This document shows, piece after piece, positions 28,279-37,441 of a DNA stretch of 64,000 bases (the stretch's first letter is position 1; each line of letters opens with the position of its first letter). The position numbers and the translations under genes were made by a program. The notes under the pieces are model-generated. The model ran no database searches. It was not told the DNA's origin and saw only the letters and a list, made by a program, of their open reading frames with translations. This stretch comes from Lachnospiraceae bacterium (GTDB lineage Bacteria > Bacillota > Clostridia > Lachnospirales > Lachnospiraceae). The stretch covers positions 1 to 64,000 of the forward strand of contig JAAWEL010000021.1 of assembly GCA_022794255.1 (NCBI GenBank). Reading direction: 5' to 3'.

Positions 28279-29367
28279 ATGAAGAAATGTTTTGCATTAT
28301 TGATGGCGGCATCTATGGTTGTATTGTCTGCATGCAGCTCCATGCCGGGTATGGGAACTACACAGGCGCCGGCGCCGGCGGCCACCACGGCAGCTGCAGG
28401 AGGAGAAGCAGCAGGAGAGGAAGCAGCGTCAGAGGCAGCACCGGCGGATGACGGGAAGGTGTATACTTTAAAGATTTCCACCTCTCAGACAGACCAGGCT
28501 ATGATCACCAAGGCTTATATGAAGCTGGCTGAGCGGATCAAAGAGACATCCAATGGCAGGATTGAGATAGAGGTGTTCCCCTCCAGCCAGTTGGGCAATG
28601 ATGAGGACGTAATTGAGCAGGCTATCCAGGGCGCAGGGATTGCAGTCAATACAGATGCAGCCAGAATGGGTACCTATGTAAAAGATATGGGCATTATGAT
28701 GATGGGATACTTTGGGGATAATTATGATGAGTGTCTGGCTCTTACGGAGACAGATACCTTCAAAGGCTGGGAAGATGAACTGGCAAACACTCATGGAATC
28801 CGGGTGCTGGCTTTTGACTACTATGACGGCCCGAGACATTTTATGACCAACAAGGAAATCAATTCTCCGGAGGATTTAAAGGGAATCCGGGTGAGAACCA
28901 TCGGTGCAGAGGTATGTACGGCAACAATGGAGGCCATGGGAGCTACTCCGGTAGCTATGGCCTGGGGTGAGGTCTACAATGGTATCCAGTCCAAGGCGAT
29001 TGACGCTTGTGAGGCACAGAACACCTCGACCTATCCGTCCAGAATCTATGAGGTGTGTAAATATCAGATCAAGACCGGCCACTTCCAGCTGATGCAGGCA
29101 CTGGTGTGCGGCGAATCCTGGTTTAAAAGCCTGCCGGAGGATCTGCAGAAGATTTTGATTGATACAGCCCGTGAGGTGGGAGCAGAGACCGCTCAGGATG
29201 TTCTTGCAGAGGCAGACCGTACAGAGGAAGAGATGAAGAATGCCGGACTTACCATCATTGAGCCGGATCTGGCACCTTTCAAGGCAGCGGCTGACGAGGC
29301 ATACGAAAAGATGGGCTATGCAGAGCTTCGGTCACAGCTTTACAAGGAAATCGGCAAAGAGCAGTAA
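28279..29367 (+). CDS. dctP: TRAP transporter solute-binding protein (DctP)
   Basis: Lipobox LSACSS; IEIEVFPSSQLGNDEDVIEQ; DLKGIRVRTIGAEVCTATMEAMGATPVAMAWGEVYNGIQSKAIDACE. Confidence 0.93.
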   Translation: MKKCFALLMAASMVVLSACSSMPGMGTTQAPAPAATTAAAGGEAAGEEAASEAAPADDGKVYTLKISTSQTDQAMITKAYMKLAERIKETSNGRIEIEVFPSSQLGNDEDVIEQAIQGAGIAVNTDAARMGTYVKDMGIMMMGYFGDNYDECLALTETDTFKGWEDELANTHGIRVLAFDYYDGPRHFMTNKEINSPEDLKGIRVRTIGAEVCTATMEAMGATPVAMAWGEVYNGIQSKAIDACEAQNTSTYPSRIYEVCKYQIKTGHFQLMQALVCGESWFKSLPEDLQKILIDTAREVGAETAQDVLAEADRTEEEMKNAGLTIIEPDLAPFKAAADEAYEKMGYAELRSQLYKEIGKEQ

Positions 29368-29381
29368 TTACTTGAAACCTT

Positions 29382-29424
29382 TGTAACTGCGTCACAGTTT
29401 AGAAAAAACTGTGACGCAGTTACA
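29382..29424. repeat. 19-bp perfect inverted repeat (5-nt loop) between dctP and dctQ
   Basis: TGTAACTGCGTCACAGTTT agaaa AAACTGTGACGCAGTTACA. Confidence 0.95.
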
Positions 29425-29459
29425 GATAACATATTATATTCAGGAAAGGTCTGGTATCT

Positions 29460-29948
29460 ATGAAAAAGCTGTCGGAAATGGTTTATAAGGTTGAAGCAGT
29501 TATATCCAGTGCATTATTGATCATTATATCCGTGCTGGTATTCGGTTCCGCAGTGACGAGAACCTTTGGAATGCCGATCAACTGGGCCCAGGACATTTCC
29601 CTGCTGGCGTTTGGGTGGCTGACATTTCTGGGGGCGGACGTAGTTGCACGCTCCGGAAAGCTGATCAACATTGATATGCTGACAAACCGGCTGCCAAAAT
29701 TGGTGCAGAAGATCCTGGGGATTGTTTTTGATATTATGATGCTTTTGTTTCTGTTTATTCTGATTGTATATGGTTTCCTTTTGGTGTCCCAGAGCTGGGC
29801 CCGGATGTTTAACACATTGAAACTGAGCTATGCATGGTGTACCCTGGCAGTGCCGGTAGGCTCTCTTTTGCTCTTTACAACCATGGCAGGAAATCTGGTT
29901 GCGGATATCAAAAAACCACAGAAGGATTGGGGGCGGCAGGAAGTATGA
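29460..29948 (+). CDS. dctQ: TRAP transporter small permease (DctQ)
   Basis: 4 TM; GMPINWAQDISLLAFGWLTFLGADVVARSGKLINIDM. Confidence 0.9.
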   Translation: MKKLSEMVYKVEAVISSALLIIISVLVFGSAVTRTFGMPINWAQDISLLAFGWLTFLGADVVARSGKLINIDMLTNRLPKLVQKILGIVFDIMMLLFLFILIVYGFLLVSQSWARMFNTLKLSYAWCTLAVPVGSLLLFTTMAGNLVADIKKPQKDWGRQEV

Positions 29949-31237
29949 TCGGTGCGATTGGAATCTTTTTAGTCTTTTTGTTTTTGGGAATGCCGGTTGC
30001 TTTTGCTATCGGAATTTCCGGGTTTATCTTTTTCTTGGTGCGTCCGGAGATTCCCTGGACCATACTGGTGCAGAAGTCATTGTCTACCACCCAGTCCTTT
30101 ACCATGCTGGCAATTCCTCTTTTTATTTTTGCAGGGAATCTGATGAACAATACAGGGATTACATCCAGATTGGTAAAGCTGGCCAATGTTTTGACCGGGC
30201 ATATGTACGGGTCTATTGGGCAGGTATCCGTGGTTTTGTCGACCTTGATGGGCGGCGTGTCCGGTTCTGCGGTGGCGGATGCTGCCATGGAGTGCCGGAT
30301 TTTGGGACCAGAGATGACAAAGCGGGGATATGCACCAGGGTGGTCTGCGGCGGTCAACTGTCTTTCCGGCCTGATCGTGGCAACCATTCCGCCTTCCATG
30401 GGGCTGATTCTCTATGGGACTGTGGGTGAGGTGTCCATTGGCCGGTTGTTTGTGGCCGGATTTGTTCCAGGAATCATTATGTGTATTTTTATGATGATTG
30501 CTACCGCCTGGTCTGCCAGACATTTTGGATATAAGCCGGATCATGACAAACCGTCCACACCAAAAGAGATTTTCAAGGCATGTATTGACAGTATCTGGGC
30601 ACTGCTGTTCCCGATTATTCTTATTGTGTTTATTCGGGGCGGGGTGATGACTCCTTCGGAATCCGGGGCGTTTGCTGTATTCTATGCTTTGGTGGTGGGG
30701 ATTTTTGTCTATAAGGAGCTTACCTGGGAGAAATTCCGGGCCTGTGTGGTGGACAGTGTAAAGGATCTGTCCGTGATCACCATAGTGCTTGCGTTTTCCG
30801 GTATTTTCAGCTATGGTGTGGTCTATGACCAGTTGCCGAAGCAGGTGGCCACCTTTTTGGTAGGTCTTTCTGACAGCCGGTTTATTATTTTACTCTTTAT
30901 TATACTAATGCTGATTGTGTGCGGAATGTTTATGGAAACCACGGTGATTACCTTGATTGTGACACCGATCCTTCTTCCGGTGATCCGCCAGTATGGAATC
31001 GACCCGGTTCATTTTGGAATCATTATGATGACCGTAGTTACCATGGGGTGCTCCACGCCTCCTGTGGGAGTGGCATTGTATACCTGTTCGTCCATCATGA
31101 ACTGTCCGGTTGAGGAGACTACCCGGTACTCCTGGCCCTTGTTTGTGGCCATTGCAGCAACACTGCTGGTGACAATCTTACTTCCGGATCTGATTCTGTT
31201 TTTGCCTAATCTGGTTTACGGGCCGAGCCTGGGATAA
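29945..31237 (+). CDS. dctM: TRAP transporter large permease (DctM)
   Basis: ATGA overlap with dctQ; GGVSGSAVADAAMECRILGPEM; AIPLFIFAGNLMNNTGIT. Confidence 0.94.
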   Translation: MIGAIGIFLVFLFLGMPVAFAIGISGFIFFLVRPEIPWTILVQKSLSTTQSFTMLAIPLFIFAGNLMNNTGITSRLVKLANVLTGHMYGSIGQVSVVLSTLMGGVSGSAVADAAMECRILGPEMTKRGYAPGWSAAVNCLSGLIVATIPPSMGLILYGTVGEVSIGRLFVAGFVPGIIMCIFMMIATAWSARHFGYKPDHDKPSTPKEIFKACIDSIWALLFPIILIVFIRGGVMTPSESGAFAVFYALVVGIFVYKELTWEKFRACVVDSVKDLSVITIVLAFSGIFSYGVVYDQLPKQVATFLVGLSDSRFIILLFIILMLIVCGMFMETTVITLIVTPILLPVIRQYGIDPVHFGIIMMTVVTMGCSTPPVGVALYTCSSIMNCPVEETTRYSWPLFVAIAATLLVTILLPDLILFLPNLVYGPSLG

Positions 31238-31252
31238 GGGAAGAATGGCTTT

Positions 31253-31279
31253 ATGCCCCGTCCGATTGCGGCGGGGCAT
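31253..31279. repeat. Intercistronic hairpin ATGCCCCG...CGGGGCAT between dctM and CoA-transferase 2
   Basis: Perfect 8-bp inverted repeat. Confidence 0.75.
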
Positions 31280-31349
31280 TTGATTTGTATGCGGCAGGAA
31301 ATATACTTGGAAATAGAGCGGTTTGCACAAAAACAGAGCAGGAGGGATT

Positions 31350-32903
31350 ATGGCAATATTTATAAAAGGACAAGAAGCAGCAAAAAAGATAAAAAATGGG
31401 GATTCTGTGTGCATTATTGGAAATATCAGTATGCTGGAGCCAGAAACAATTTTGTATGAACTGGAGCAGCAATTTCTGGAAAAAGGGACTCCAAAGGATC
31501 TGACGATCTTGTTCCCTGTCTTTATCGGCTCTATGGAGAAACGGGGGATCGATTACTTTGCCCATGAAGGAATGGTGAAGCGGGCAATCGGAGGTTCTTA
31601 TGCATCCATGGGACCCAACCGAAAATTCAATGATCTTATTTTTGAAAACAAGGTGGAAGCGTATCACCTTCCCATGGGGCCCTTTTACAAGCTTTTACAG
31701 AATACCGGCGCCGGACAGCCCGGACTGTTCACGGAGGTGGGGCTTCATACCAGCGCGGATCCCCGCATGGGGGGAGGCCGGCTGAATGAGGCGACAAAAG
31801 AGGACATTGTACAGGTTAAGGAGCTGGATGGGAGAGAATGGCTGTACTATCCCCGCCTGCCGGTAGATGTCTCCATTATCCGGGGAACATCTGCTGACGA
31901 GAAAGGAAATATTTATCTGGAAAATGAACCAACCTCTCAGGGAATCTTAGCAATCGCTCTGGCAGCCAAAAATAACGGGGGAATCGTGATTGCCCAGGTG
32001 AGAAGAAAGGTGAAATCCGGAACCATTCATCCAAAGCTGGGAGCTGTCCCCGGAAAGCTGGTTGATTTCGTTGTCCTTGACGAGCGGGATGAGGCAGTGG
32101 TGTCTCATCATGAGGCCACCACCTACACGGAAGAGAAGGAACCGATTGAAAAGAGAGAAATGCCTCTTACCCACCGGAAGGTGATCTTGAGAAGAATGCT
32201 TCTGGAACTGAGAGAAAATGCTTTTGTAAATCTGGGATTTGGGATTCCTGCCCAGCTGCCTGCTCTGGCTGTGGAGGAGGGAGTGGCAGAAAAGCTGGAA
32301 TTTACTATAGAGCATGGCCCCATTGGCGGACTTCCCGGATGGGACGGAACCTTTGCCGTCTCCGTCAATCCGGAAATGATTTTGGACAGCACGGATATTT
32401 TTGACGTGTATACCTGCGGAATGTTGGACATTAGCTGTCTTGGTATGGGAGAGGCAGACCAGTTTGGGAATGTCAACAATCACAAGTTTAAGAATATGAT
32501 TGCAGGGGCCGGCGGCTTCAATGATATTACCTACAAGACACCGAAGATATTATTCGGCGGGACCTTTACAGCCGGCGGGCTGAAAACGGAGGTTTCTGAC
32601 GGAGCTTTAAAAATTCTAAAGGAGGGCCGCAACAGGAAGCTGGCTTCTCAAATTGAGGGGATCACCTTTAATGCCAAGGATGCCCAAAAGCGGGGACAAA
32701 AGGTAAAATATATCACAGAGCGGGCAGTGTTTGAGTTAGGAGAACGCGGGCTGGTATTAAAGGAGATCGCGCCGGGGATCGATCTTAAAAAGGACATTCT
32801 GGACTTGCTGGATTTTGAGGTGGAGATTGCCGAGGATTTGGTGCAGATGGATGAGCGGATTTTCCATGAAGAAAGTATGGACACCAGCCTTGATGCAGAA
32901 TAA
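31350..32903 (+). CDS. Family I acyl-CoA:carboxylate CoA-transferase, paralogue 2
   Basis: Same architecture as 24123-25655 (GLHTSADPRMGGGRLNEATKEDIV; FTIEHGPIGGLPGWDGTFAVS; FGGTFTAGGLKTEV). Confidence 0.87.
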   Translation: MAIFIKGQEAAKKIKNGDSVCIIGNISMLEPETILYELEQQFLEKGTPKDLTILFPVFIGSMEKRGIDYFAHEGMVKRAIGGSYASMGPNRKFNDLIFENKVEAYHLPMGPFYKLLQNTGAGQPGLFTEVGLHTSADPRMGGGRLNEATKEDIVQVKELDGREWLYYPRLPVDVSIIRGTSADEKGNIYLENEPTSQGILAIALAAKNNGGIVIAQVRRKVKSGTIHPKLGAVPGKLVDFVVLDERDEAVVSHHEATTYTEEKEPIEKREMPLTHRKVILRRMLLELRENAFVNLGFGIPAQLPALAVEEGVAEKLEFTIEHGPIGGLPGWDGTFAVSVNPEMILDSTDIFDVYTCGMLDISCLGMGEADQFGNVNNHKFKNMIAGAGGFNDITYKTPKILFGGTFTAGGLKTEVSDGALKILKEGRNRKLASQIEGITFNAKDAQKRGQKVKYITERAVFELGERGLVLKEIAPGIDLKKDILDLLDFEVEIAEDLVQMDERIFHEESMDTSLDAE

Positions 32904-32952
32904 ATATTTTGAATTGTACATTGGATTAATGATGCGAAACGTGTAATGAGAC

Positions 32953-32987
32953 AAGGCGGGACTGCTAACAGATGGTTCCGCCTTTTT
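32953..32987 (+). terminator. Rho-independent terminator
   Basis: AAGGCGGgA...TtCCGCCTTTTT. Confidence 0.7.
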
Positions 32988-33144
32988 GGTGTGAAGCTGG
33001 TACTTTTCAGAATCTCTGGTTTTGTGTATAATAGTGATAGATGGATTGCCAGATATAAAGGCGTATTGATGCCCAGGGCAGAGAAGGCAAAATGACTGCC
33101 CAGAAGGAGATCTGGCAAAGACTCAACAACGGAGAGCAAGTGAT

Positions 33145-34128
33145 ATGGAAATAAAACAAGATAAAGAAAACAGGCTAACCATCTGCGAGTCCTGCGGAGG
33201 GAGCCTTATGCAAAAAGATCCTTATGTATTTCAGTGTAGTTCCTGCGGAAGAAAATACTATATCTCTGCAGACAGAACGCATAAGGTATCGATCCGACTG
33301 TCTGCAGGAAAGATCATTTTAATTTGCGCAGCTTTAGTAATCCTGGTGACTGCTTTGGCCGTCACTGGGTATCAGTTCTATACAGGACGAATGGTGGCAT
33401 CTGCAAGTCGCTTCTCTGTGGTGTTTCGGGATTTTCTTATGGAGGTATACCAGAAGCCGGCGGCAGAGATCCATAAGGAGGATCTGGAGAAGATCAAATA
33501 TTTAAGGATAGAGGAAAATAAGGGCTATCAGTTCACTTACGGATTTGAGGATTATTATACCTATGACGATCCGGACAAGTTTAAGAGAACCCTGGACACA
33601 ATTACGATCAAGGGAAAGCAGGATGACTTTTCCCCTAGTAATGTGCAGTACTTTACAGGCTTGACCAGACTGGAATTGTATACAGGGGCCTGGGAGAATT
33701 ATGTTTTGCCGGAGGAAAACCAGCTTCGGTGCATATATTGTACGGATGGATTATCCCGATACGGGACGCCTGAGTTTTTTTCCAGGGTCAATCCGGATAC
33801 TTTGGAGGAAGTGGTGATTTTAGAGGCGGACAATTTGGAGGATTTCTCTTTTATGGACAATCTAAAAGGGGTGGAGCGGCTGATGCTTGAAAAAATCAAT
33901 CTGGATAGTGGAGCGATTTTTAAGGAATGTGAGAAGCTTAAGGAGCTGCGTCTGCCTTATGTGACAATGGAGGAAGAGCAGGCTGTCCCGATCATAGAAG
34001 AGATTTTGTCACATCCATCTCTGGAATGGTTCTACATAGAGGGAAAGGCTGCATGGTATGTTCCAGACGATCAATGGACAGAGTGGGAAAAGACATACAA
34101 AGGGCGAATTGAGCTGGAACGAAAATAG
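33145..34128 (+). CDS. Zinc-ribbon/TM/extracellular LRR-like hypothetical protein
   Basis: CESCGGSLM...CSSCGRKYY zinc ribbon, single TM, leucine-rich C-terminal segment. Confidence 0.75.
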   Translation: MEIKQDKENRLTICESCGGSLMQKDPYVFQCSSCGRKYYISADRTHKVSIRLSAGKIILICAALVILVTALAVTGYQFYTGRMVASASRFSVVFRDFLMEVYQKPAAEIHKEDLEKIKYLRIEENKGYQFTYGFEDYYTYDDPDKFKRTLDTITIKGKQDDFSPSNVQYFTGLTRLELYTGAWENYVLPEENQLRCIYCTDGLSRYGTPEFFSRVNPDTLEEVVILEADNLEDFSFMDNLKGVERLMLEKINLDSGAIFKECEKLKELRLPYVTMEEEQAVPIIEEILSHPSLEWFYIEGKAAWYVPDDQWTEWEKTYKGRIELERK

Positions 34129-34184
34129 AGCAGCAGAAAAACAGGAAGAAAAGGTTAAAGGAAAAGATCAAAGGAGCAGCAGAT

Positions 34185-35990
34185 ATGGAAAACAGGAAAG
34201 GGGACAAAGGCAGGGAAACACCGCAAGAATATAGAATCCACACATCCAATCAGAATGAGAAAGCGGAGCTTTTAAAGCTGGAATGTACCAATTGCGGGGC
34301 CACGCTGGATCTGGTGGACAAAACCCATGCAGTCTGTCCGTACTGCGGGCAGAAATACCTGATTGATGAGGCAAAAGGAACCATTGTCAATATTCAGGTG
34401 GACTACAGCGGGAATGAGGACATGGTTGAAGCTGTCAGCAGCGCCAAAAAGGTTCTTATTATATTTTTGATCGTGGCGTCACTGATTGCTTTGATTATTT
34501 TCGGATTTAATATTGCGGCCAAAAAATCAGTGTTTTCCACCTCGGATTCAGATTTGCCGGTGGACGCTAACGGGCAGCTTTTAGTCATCTTCTGCCAGGA
34601 TATTTTTGAGAAGGATTTTGAAGCGATTACCAAGGAGGAGCTGGCGTCCATCCGGTATCTTCGCTGTGCCTATGAGCGGGAGGGCAGCGAGACCTTCAAC
34701 AAGATTTTTTACAGCTTTGCCAATTACGAGGATTGTGAGAATGAGGAGGAATTTCAGGATACGATAAAGACCTGGACTTATCGGACGAAGCGGGTAAGCT
34801 GGCCCTCAGATTATACCATGTTTACCGGCCTGACCCGGATTGACAATCGGGACGCGGTTTGGCTTTCTCTGCTGAAATTTTCCCCGGACGCCAGAATCAG
34901 CCGTGTGGATACCGATGACAAGCTGGATACGGTTTCCACCATATTGAACCCGGAATACATAACAACGCTTCATATCGGTATCATGGGAACCAGCGTGGAA
35001 GGGATCGGTCAATATAAGAATCTGGAGGAGCTGGAGGTGGATACCAATCTGACCAATCAGTCCATGGATGTAAGCGGTATTGAAGAATGTAAAAAGCTAC
35101 AAGTATTGAGGCTGCGATGTGGAGAACAGTACACTGGTCTGGAAAATCTGAAAGAACTATCGGAACTTAAAAGTCTGTATATTGACCATGTGTTATTGGA
35201 GGACTGTGGATTTTTAAAAGATTTGCCTGGTCTGGAGTCACTTTCCATATATACAGGTGAAAACGCCAGTCTGTCGCTTTTCGATTCTATTCCCAATCTA
35301 AAGCAGGTTGATTTTTTAGACAGTGAATATATTTTGCCATCTGAGCTTCACCATCTGCAAAATATCCAGGCACTGACTATCGCAGTCAAGGAAAAGGAAG
35401 GCTTAGAGGAGCTTGCTGCTCTTACCTCTCTGCAGACGCTTAAGCTTCATATGTCGATTCATGAATATCAGGCTTTTGTGGATGTCTCGGCTCTGGCAAG
35501 GCTTGAAAACCTGGAGCGTATTTATTTGGACAATTTTTGGGGCGGTGAGATAACAGGAATCGAACCTATCTTAAACCTTCCTAAGCTTACGGTCTTTCGT
35601 TTAGGCCACTATGGGGCCGCAGACACAAATCTGCTTCTGGATCCAGGGCTTTTAGAAGAGAATCCGTCTCTTTTGGAAGCAGGATTTTTTGAGTGTCGTC
35701 CCGAAAACATTGCCACAGGGGAAGAAATAAGCTTCAGCTTTCTCACCCATTATCCAAATATCAAACGATTATATCTGGACGGATGTGAGCAGGAGGATAT
35801 TTCTTTTATCTCTGCACTTACGGATCTTAGAAGATGCAGTCTGCAGGATAATAAAATCCAGGATTTGTCTCCTCTTCTTGCTTGTAAAAAGCTGGAAGCA
35901 GTATCTGCAGATAAAGAGACTGCTGTGGGAGTCCGGTTTTCACCGGATGTGCAGGTAAACACGGAAATATTTGTGAAGATTTATGATTAA
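34185..35990 (+). CDS. Zinc-ribbon/TM/leucine-rich-repeat hypothetical protein, paralogue of the upstream gene
   Basis: CTNCGATLD...CPYCGQKYL, TM, then LRRs (YKNLEELEVDTNL..., CKKLQVLRLRC..., LSELKSLYIDHVLL..., LTDLRRCSLQDNKIQDLSPL). Confidence 0.8.
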   Translation: MENRKGDKGRETPQEYRIHTSNQNEKAELLKLECTNCGATLDLVDKTHAVCPYCGQKYLIDEAKGTIVNIQVDYSGNEDMVEAVSSAKKVLIIFLIVASLIALIIFGFNIAAKKSVFSTSDSDLPVDANGQLLVIFCQDIFEKDFEAITKEELASIRYLRCAYEREGSETFNKIFYSFANYEDCENEEEFQDTIKTWTYRTKRVSWPSDYTMFTGLTRIDNRDAVWLSLLKFSPDARISRVDTDDKLDTVSTILNPEYITTLHIGIMGTSVEGIGQYKNLEELEVDTNLTNQSMDVSGIEECKKLQVLRLRCGEQYTGLENLKELSELKSLYIDHVLLEDCGFLKDLPGLESLSIYTGENASLSLFDSIPNLKQVDFLDSEYILPSELHHLQNIQALTIAVKEKEGLEELAALTSLQTLKLHMSIHEYQAFVDVSALARLENLERIYLDNFWGGEITGIEPILNLPKLTVFRLGHYGAADTNLLLDPGLLEENPSLLEAGFFECRPENIATGEEISFSFLTHYPNIKRLYLDGCEQEDISFISALTDLRRCSLQDNKIQDLSPLLACKKLEAVSADKETAVGVRFSPDVQVNTEIFVKIYD

Positions 35991-36079
35991 AAAGAATACA
36001 CAGAAACAAGCTGGCGCAGAGCGTTTTTTATTTTGAAAACAAACGGCGTCAGCTTATTTATATCTCTTGTCCACGAATG

Positions 36080-36100
36080 GTACTATATATAAATTAGTAC
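36080..36100. promoter_or_regulatory. Candidate PadR operator GTACTA-N9-TAGTAC abutting the -35
   Basis: Inverted repeat adjacent to promoter of padR. Confidence 0.5.
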
Positions 36101-36129
36101 TTGACAATACATAGTAGTAGGTGTAATAT
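36101..36129 (+). promoter_or_regulatory. Sigma-A promoter TTGACA-N17-TAATAT
   Basis: -35 36101-36106, -10 36124-36129, upstream of padR gene. Confidence 0.7.
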
Positions 36130-36183
36130 AGTATCATTCAAGGAAAAGAGCAAGGCAGGATACTGCGGAAAGGCATAATACAT

Positions 36184-36504
36184 ATGAATTCCCAGTTTAA
36201 AAAGGGCGTCCTGGAGCTGATCGTGTTGGAATCCGTTCGCCAGAGAGATATGTACGGTTATGAGCTGGTGGAAGAGGTCTCCAAGGTAGTAGATGTAAAT
36301 GAAGGTACGATTTATCCATTGCTTAAACGTCTGACCAATGAACACTATTTTGAGACCTATCTGAGGGAATCCACAGAAGGCCCTCCCAGAAAATACTATC
36401 ACCTGACCGCGGCAGGGGTGCTGTATCGGGATACATTGGAGAAGGAATGGAATGAACTGGCAGAAAAGGTAGGAGCTTTTTTGAAGGAGTGCAGACATGG
36501 ATAA
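36184..36504 (+). CDS. PadR-family transcriptional regulator
   Basis: FKKGVLELIVLESVRQRDMYGYELVEEVSKVVDVNEGTIYPLLKRL. Confidence 0.94.
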   Translation: MNSQFKKGVLELIVLESVRQRDMYGYELVEEVSKVVDVNEGTIYPLLKRLTNEHYFETYLRESTEGPPRKYYHLTAAGVLYRDTLEKEWNELAEKVGAFLKECRHG

Positions 36505-37441
36505 AAAGACATTTATCAGTGAACTGAAGCAGGCATTGTCCGTGCTTCAGGAGGAGGAGCTGGAGGATATTGTCAGCGAGTATGAGCAGCACATTGACAT
36601 GAAGCAGAAAAACGGTCTGACGGAGGAGGAAGCTATCGCGGACTTTGGCAGTTTAAATGAGCTGTCTGCTGAGATTTTGCAGGCGTACCATGTCCGGGCG
36701 GATTATGCTTCAGGATCAAAGCAGGGAAAGAACCTATTTTTTTCCAGTGAGAAAGAAATAGAGGAAATTTTTCAGCAAACAAAGAGAATAGGGGCCAGAG
36801 CCGGAGGGTCTGTCATGAGCGGGATGTATTGCCTGGGAAATATTCTGTGGAGTATGCTCTTATTCTGCAAAAAGCAGGCTGCCCGGCCATTTGTATGGCT
36901 GAAAAGAAAGTGGGAAGGACAAAAAAATATGGAGGCTTTTAGTTCTGCAATCCAGGAAAGAGGTGCCGATTTTCCTTTGGGGAGAAACCATACATCCAGG
37001 AGGAAAAGTGTATATAGAGGCGCCGGAACCTTACTTAGCAGAGCTGTATGGCTGATGTGCAATTTGTGCCACCTTGCAGGCAGGATATTTTTGTGGGGGA
37101 TCCGCACGATGTGGAATGTGGGGTGGGTGTGTTTTGCTCTGTTTTGCGGTGGCTGCGGCCTGTTCAGCCTGTATATGCTGGGCATGCTGACGGTTCTTCT
37201 GATGCAGCGGTATCCACTTGCGGGCGTGACTTTAGGCTGCCTGGGACTGGTTCTTTGCTTTTTCTCAGCAGCAGGGCTGGGAATGACTTTTCTGTGGAGA
37301 AAGAAAAACATGGAGGAGATCCGCGGCGGTTTGGATGCAGGAGGAAGCAGGCCGAAGGGTTATGGGAAAAATTCAGGAAAGATGGAAAAACACGGGAAGA
37401 TTGAGGAGACTGAAAGGACGGAGGGAGAGGAACATGCATAA
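36497..37441 (+). CDS. HAAS-domain (DUF1700-like) membrane protein
   Basis: N-terminal FISELKQALSVLQEEELEDIVSEYEQHIDMKQKNGLTEEEAIADFGS; C-terminal TM segments; 8-bp overlap with padR. Confidence 0.85.
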   Translation: MDKKTFISELKQALSVLQEEELEDIVSEYEQHIDMKQKNGLTEEEAIADFGSLNELSAEILQAYHVRADYASGSKQGKNLFFSSEKEIEEIFQQTKRIGARAGGSVMSGMYCLGNILWSMLLFCKKQAARPFVWLKRKWEGQKNMEAFSSAIQERGADFPLGRNHTSRRKSVYRGAGTLLSRAVWLMCNLCHLAGRIFLWGIRTMWNVGWVCFALFCGGCGLFSLYMLGMLTVLLMQRYPLAGVTLGCLGLVLCFFSAAGLGMTFLWRKKNMEEIRGGLDAGGSRPKGYGKNSGKMEKHGKIEETERTEGEEHA

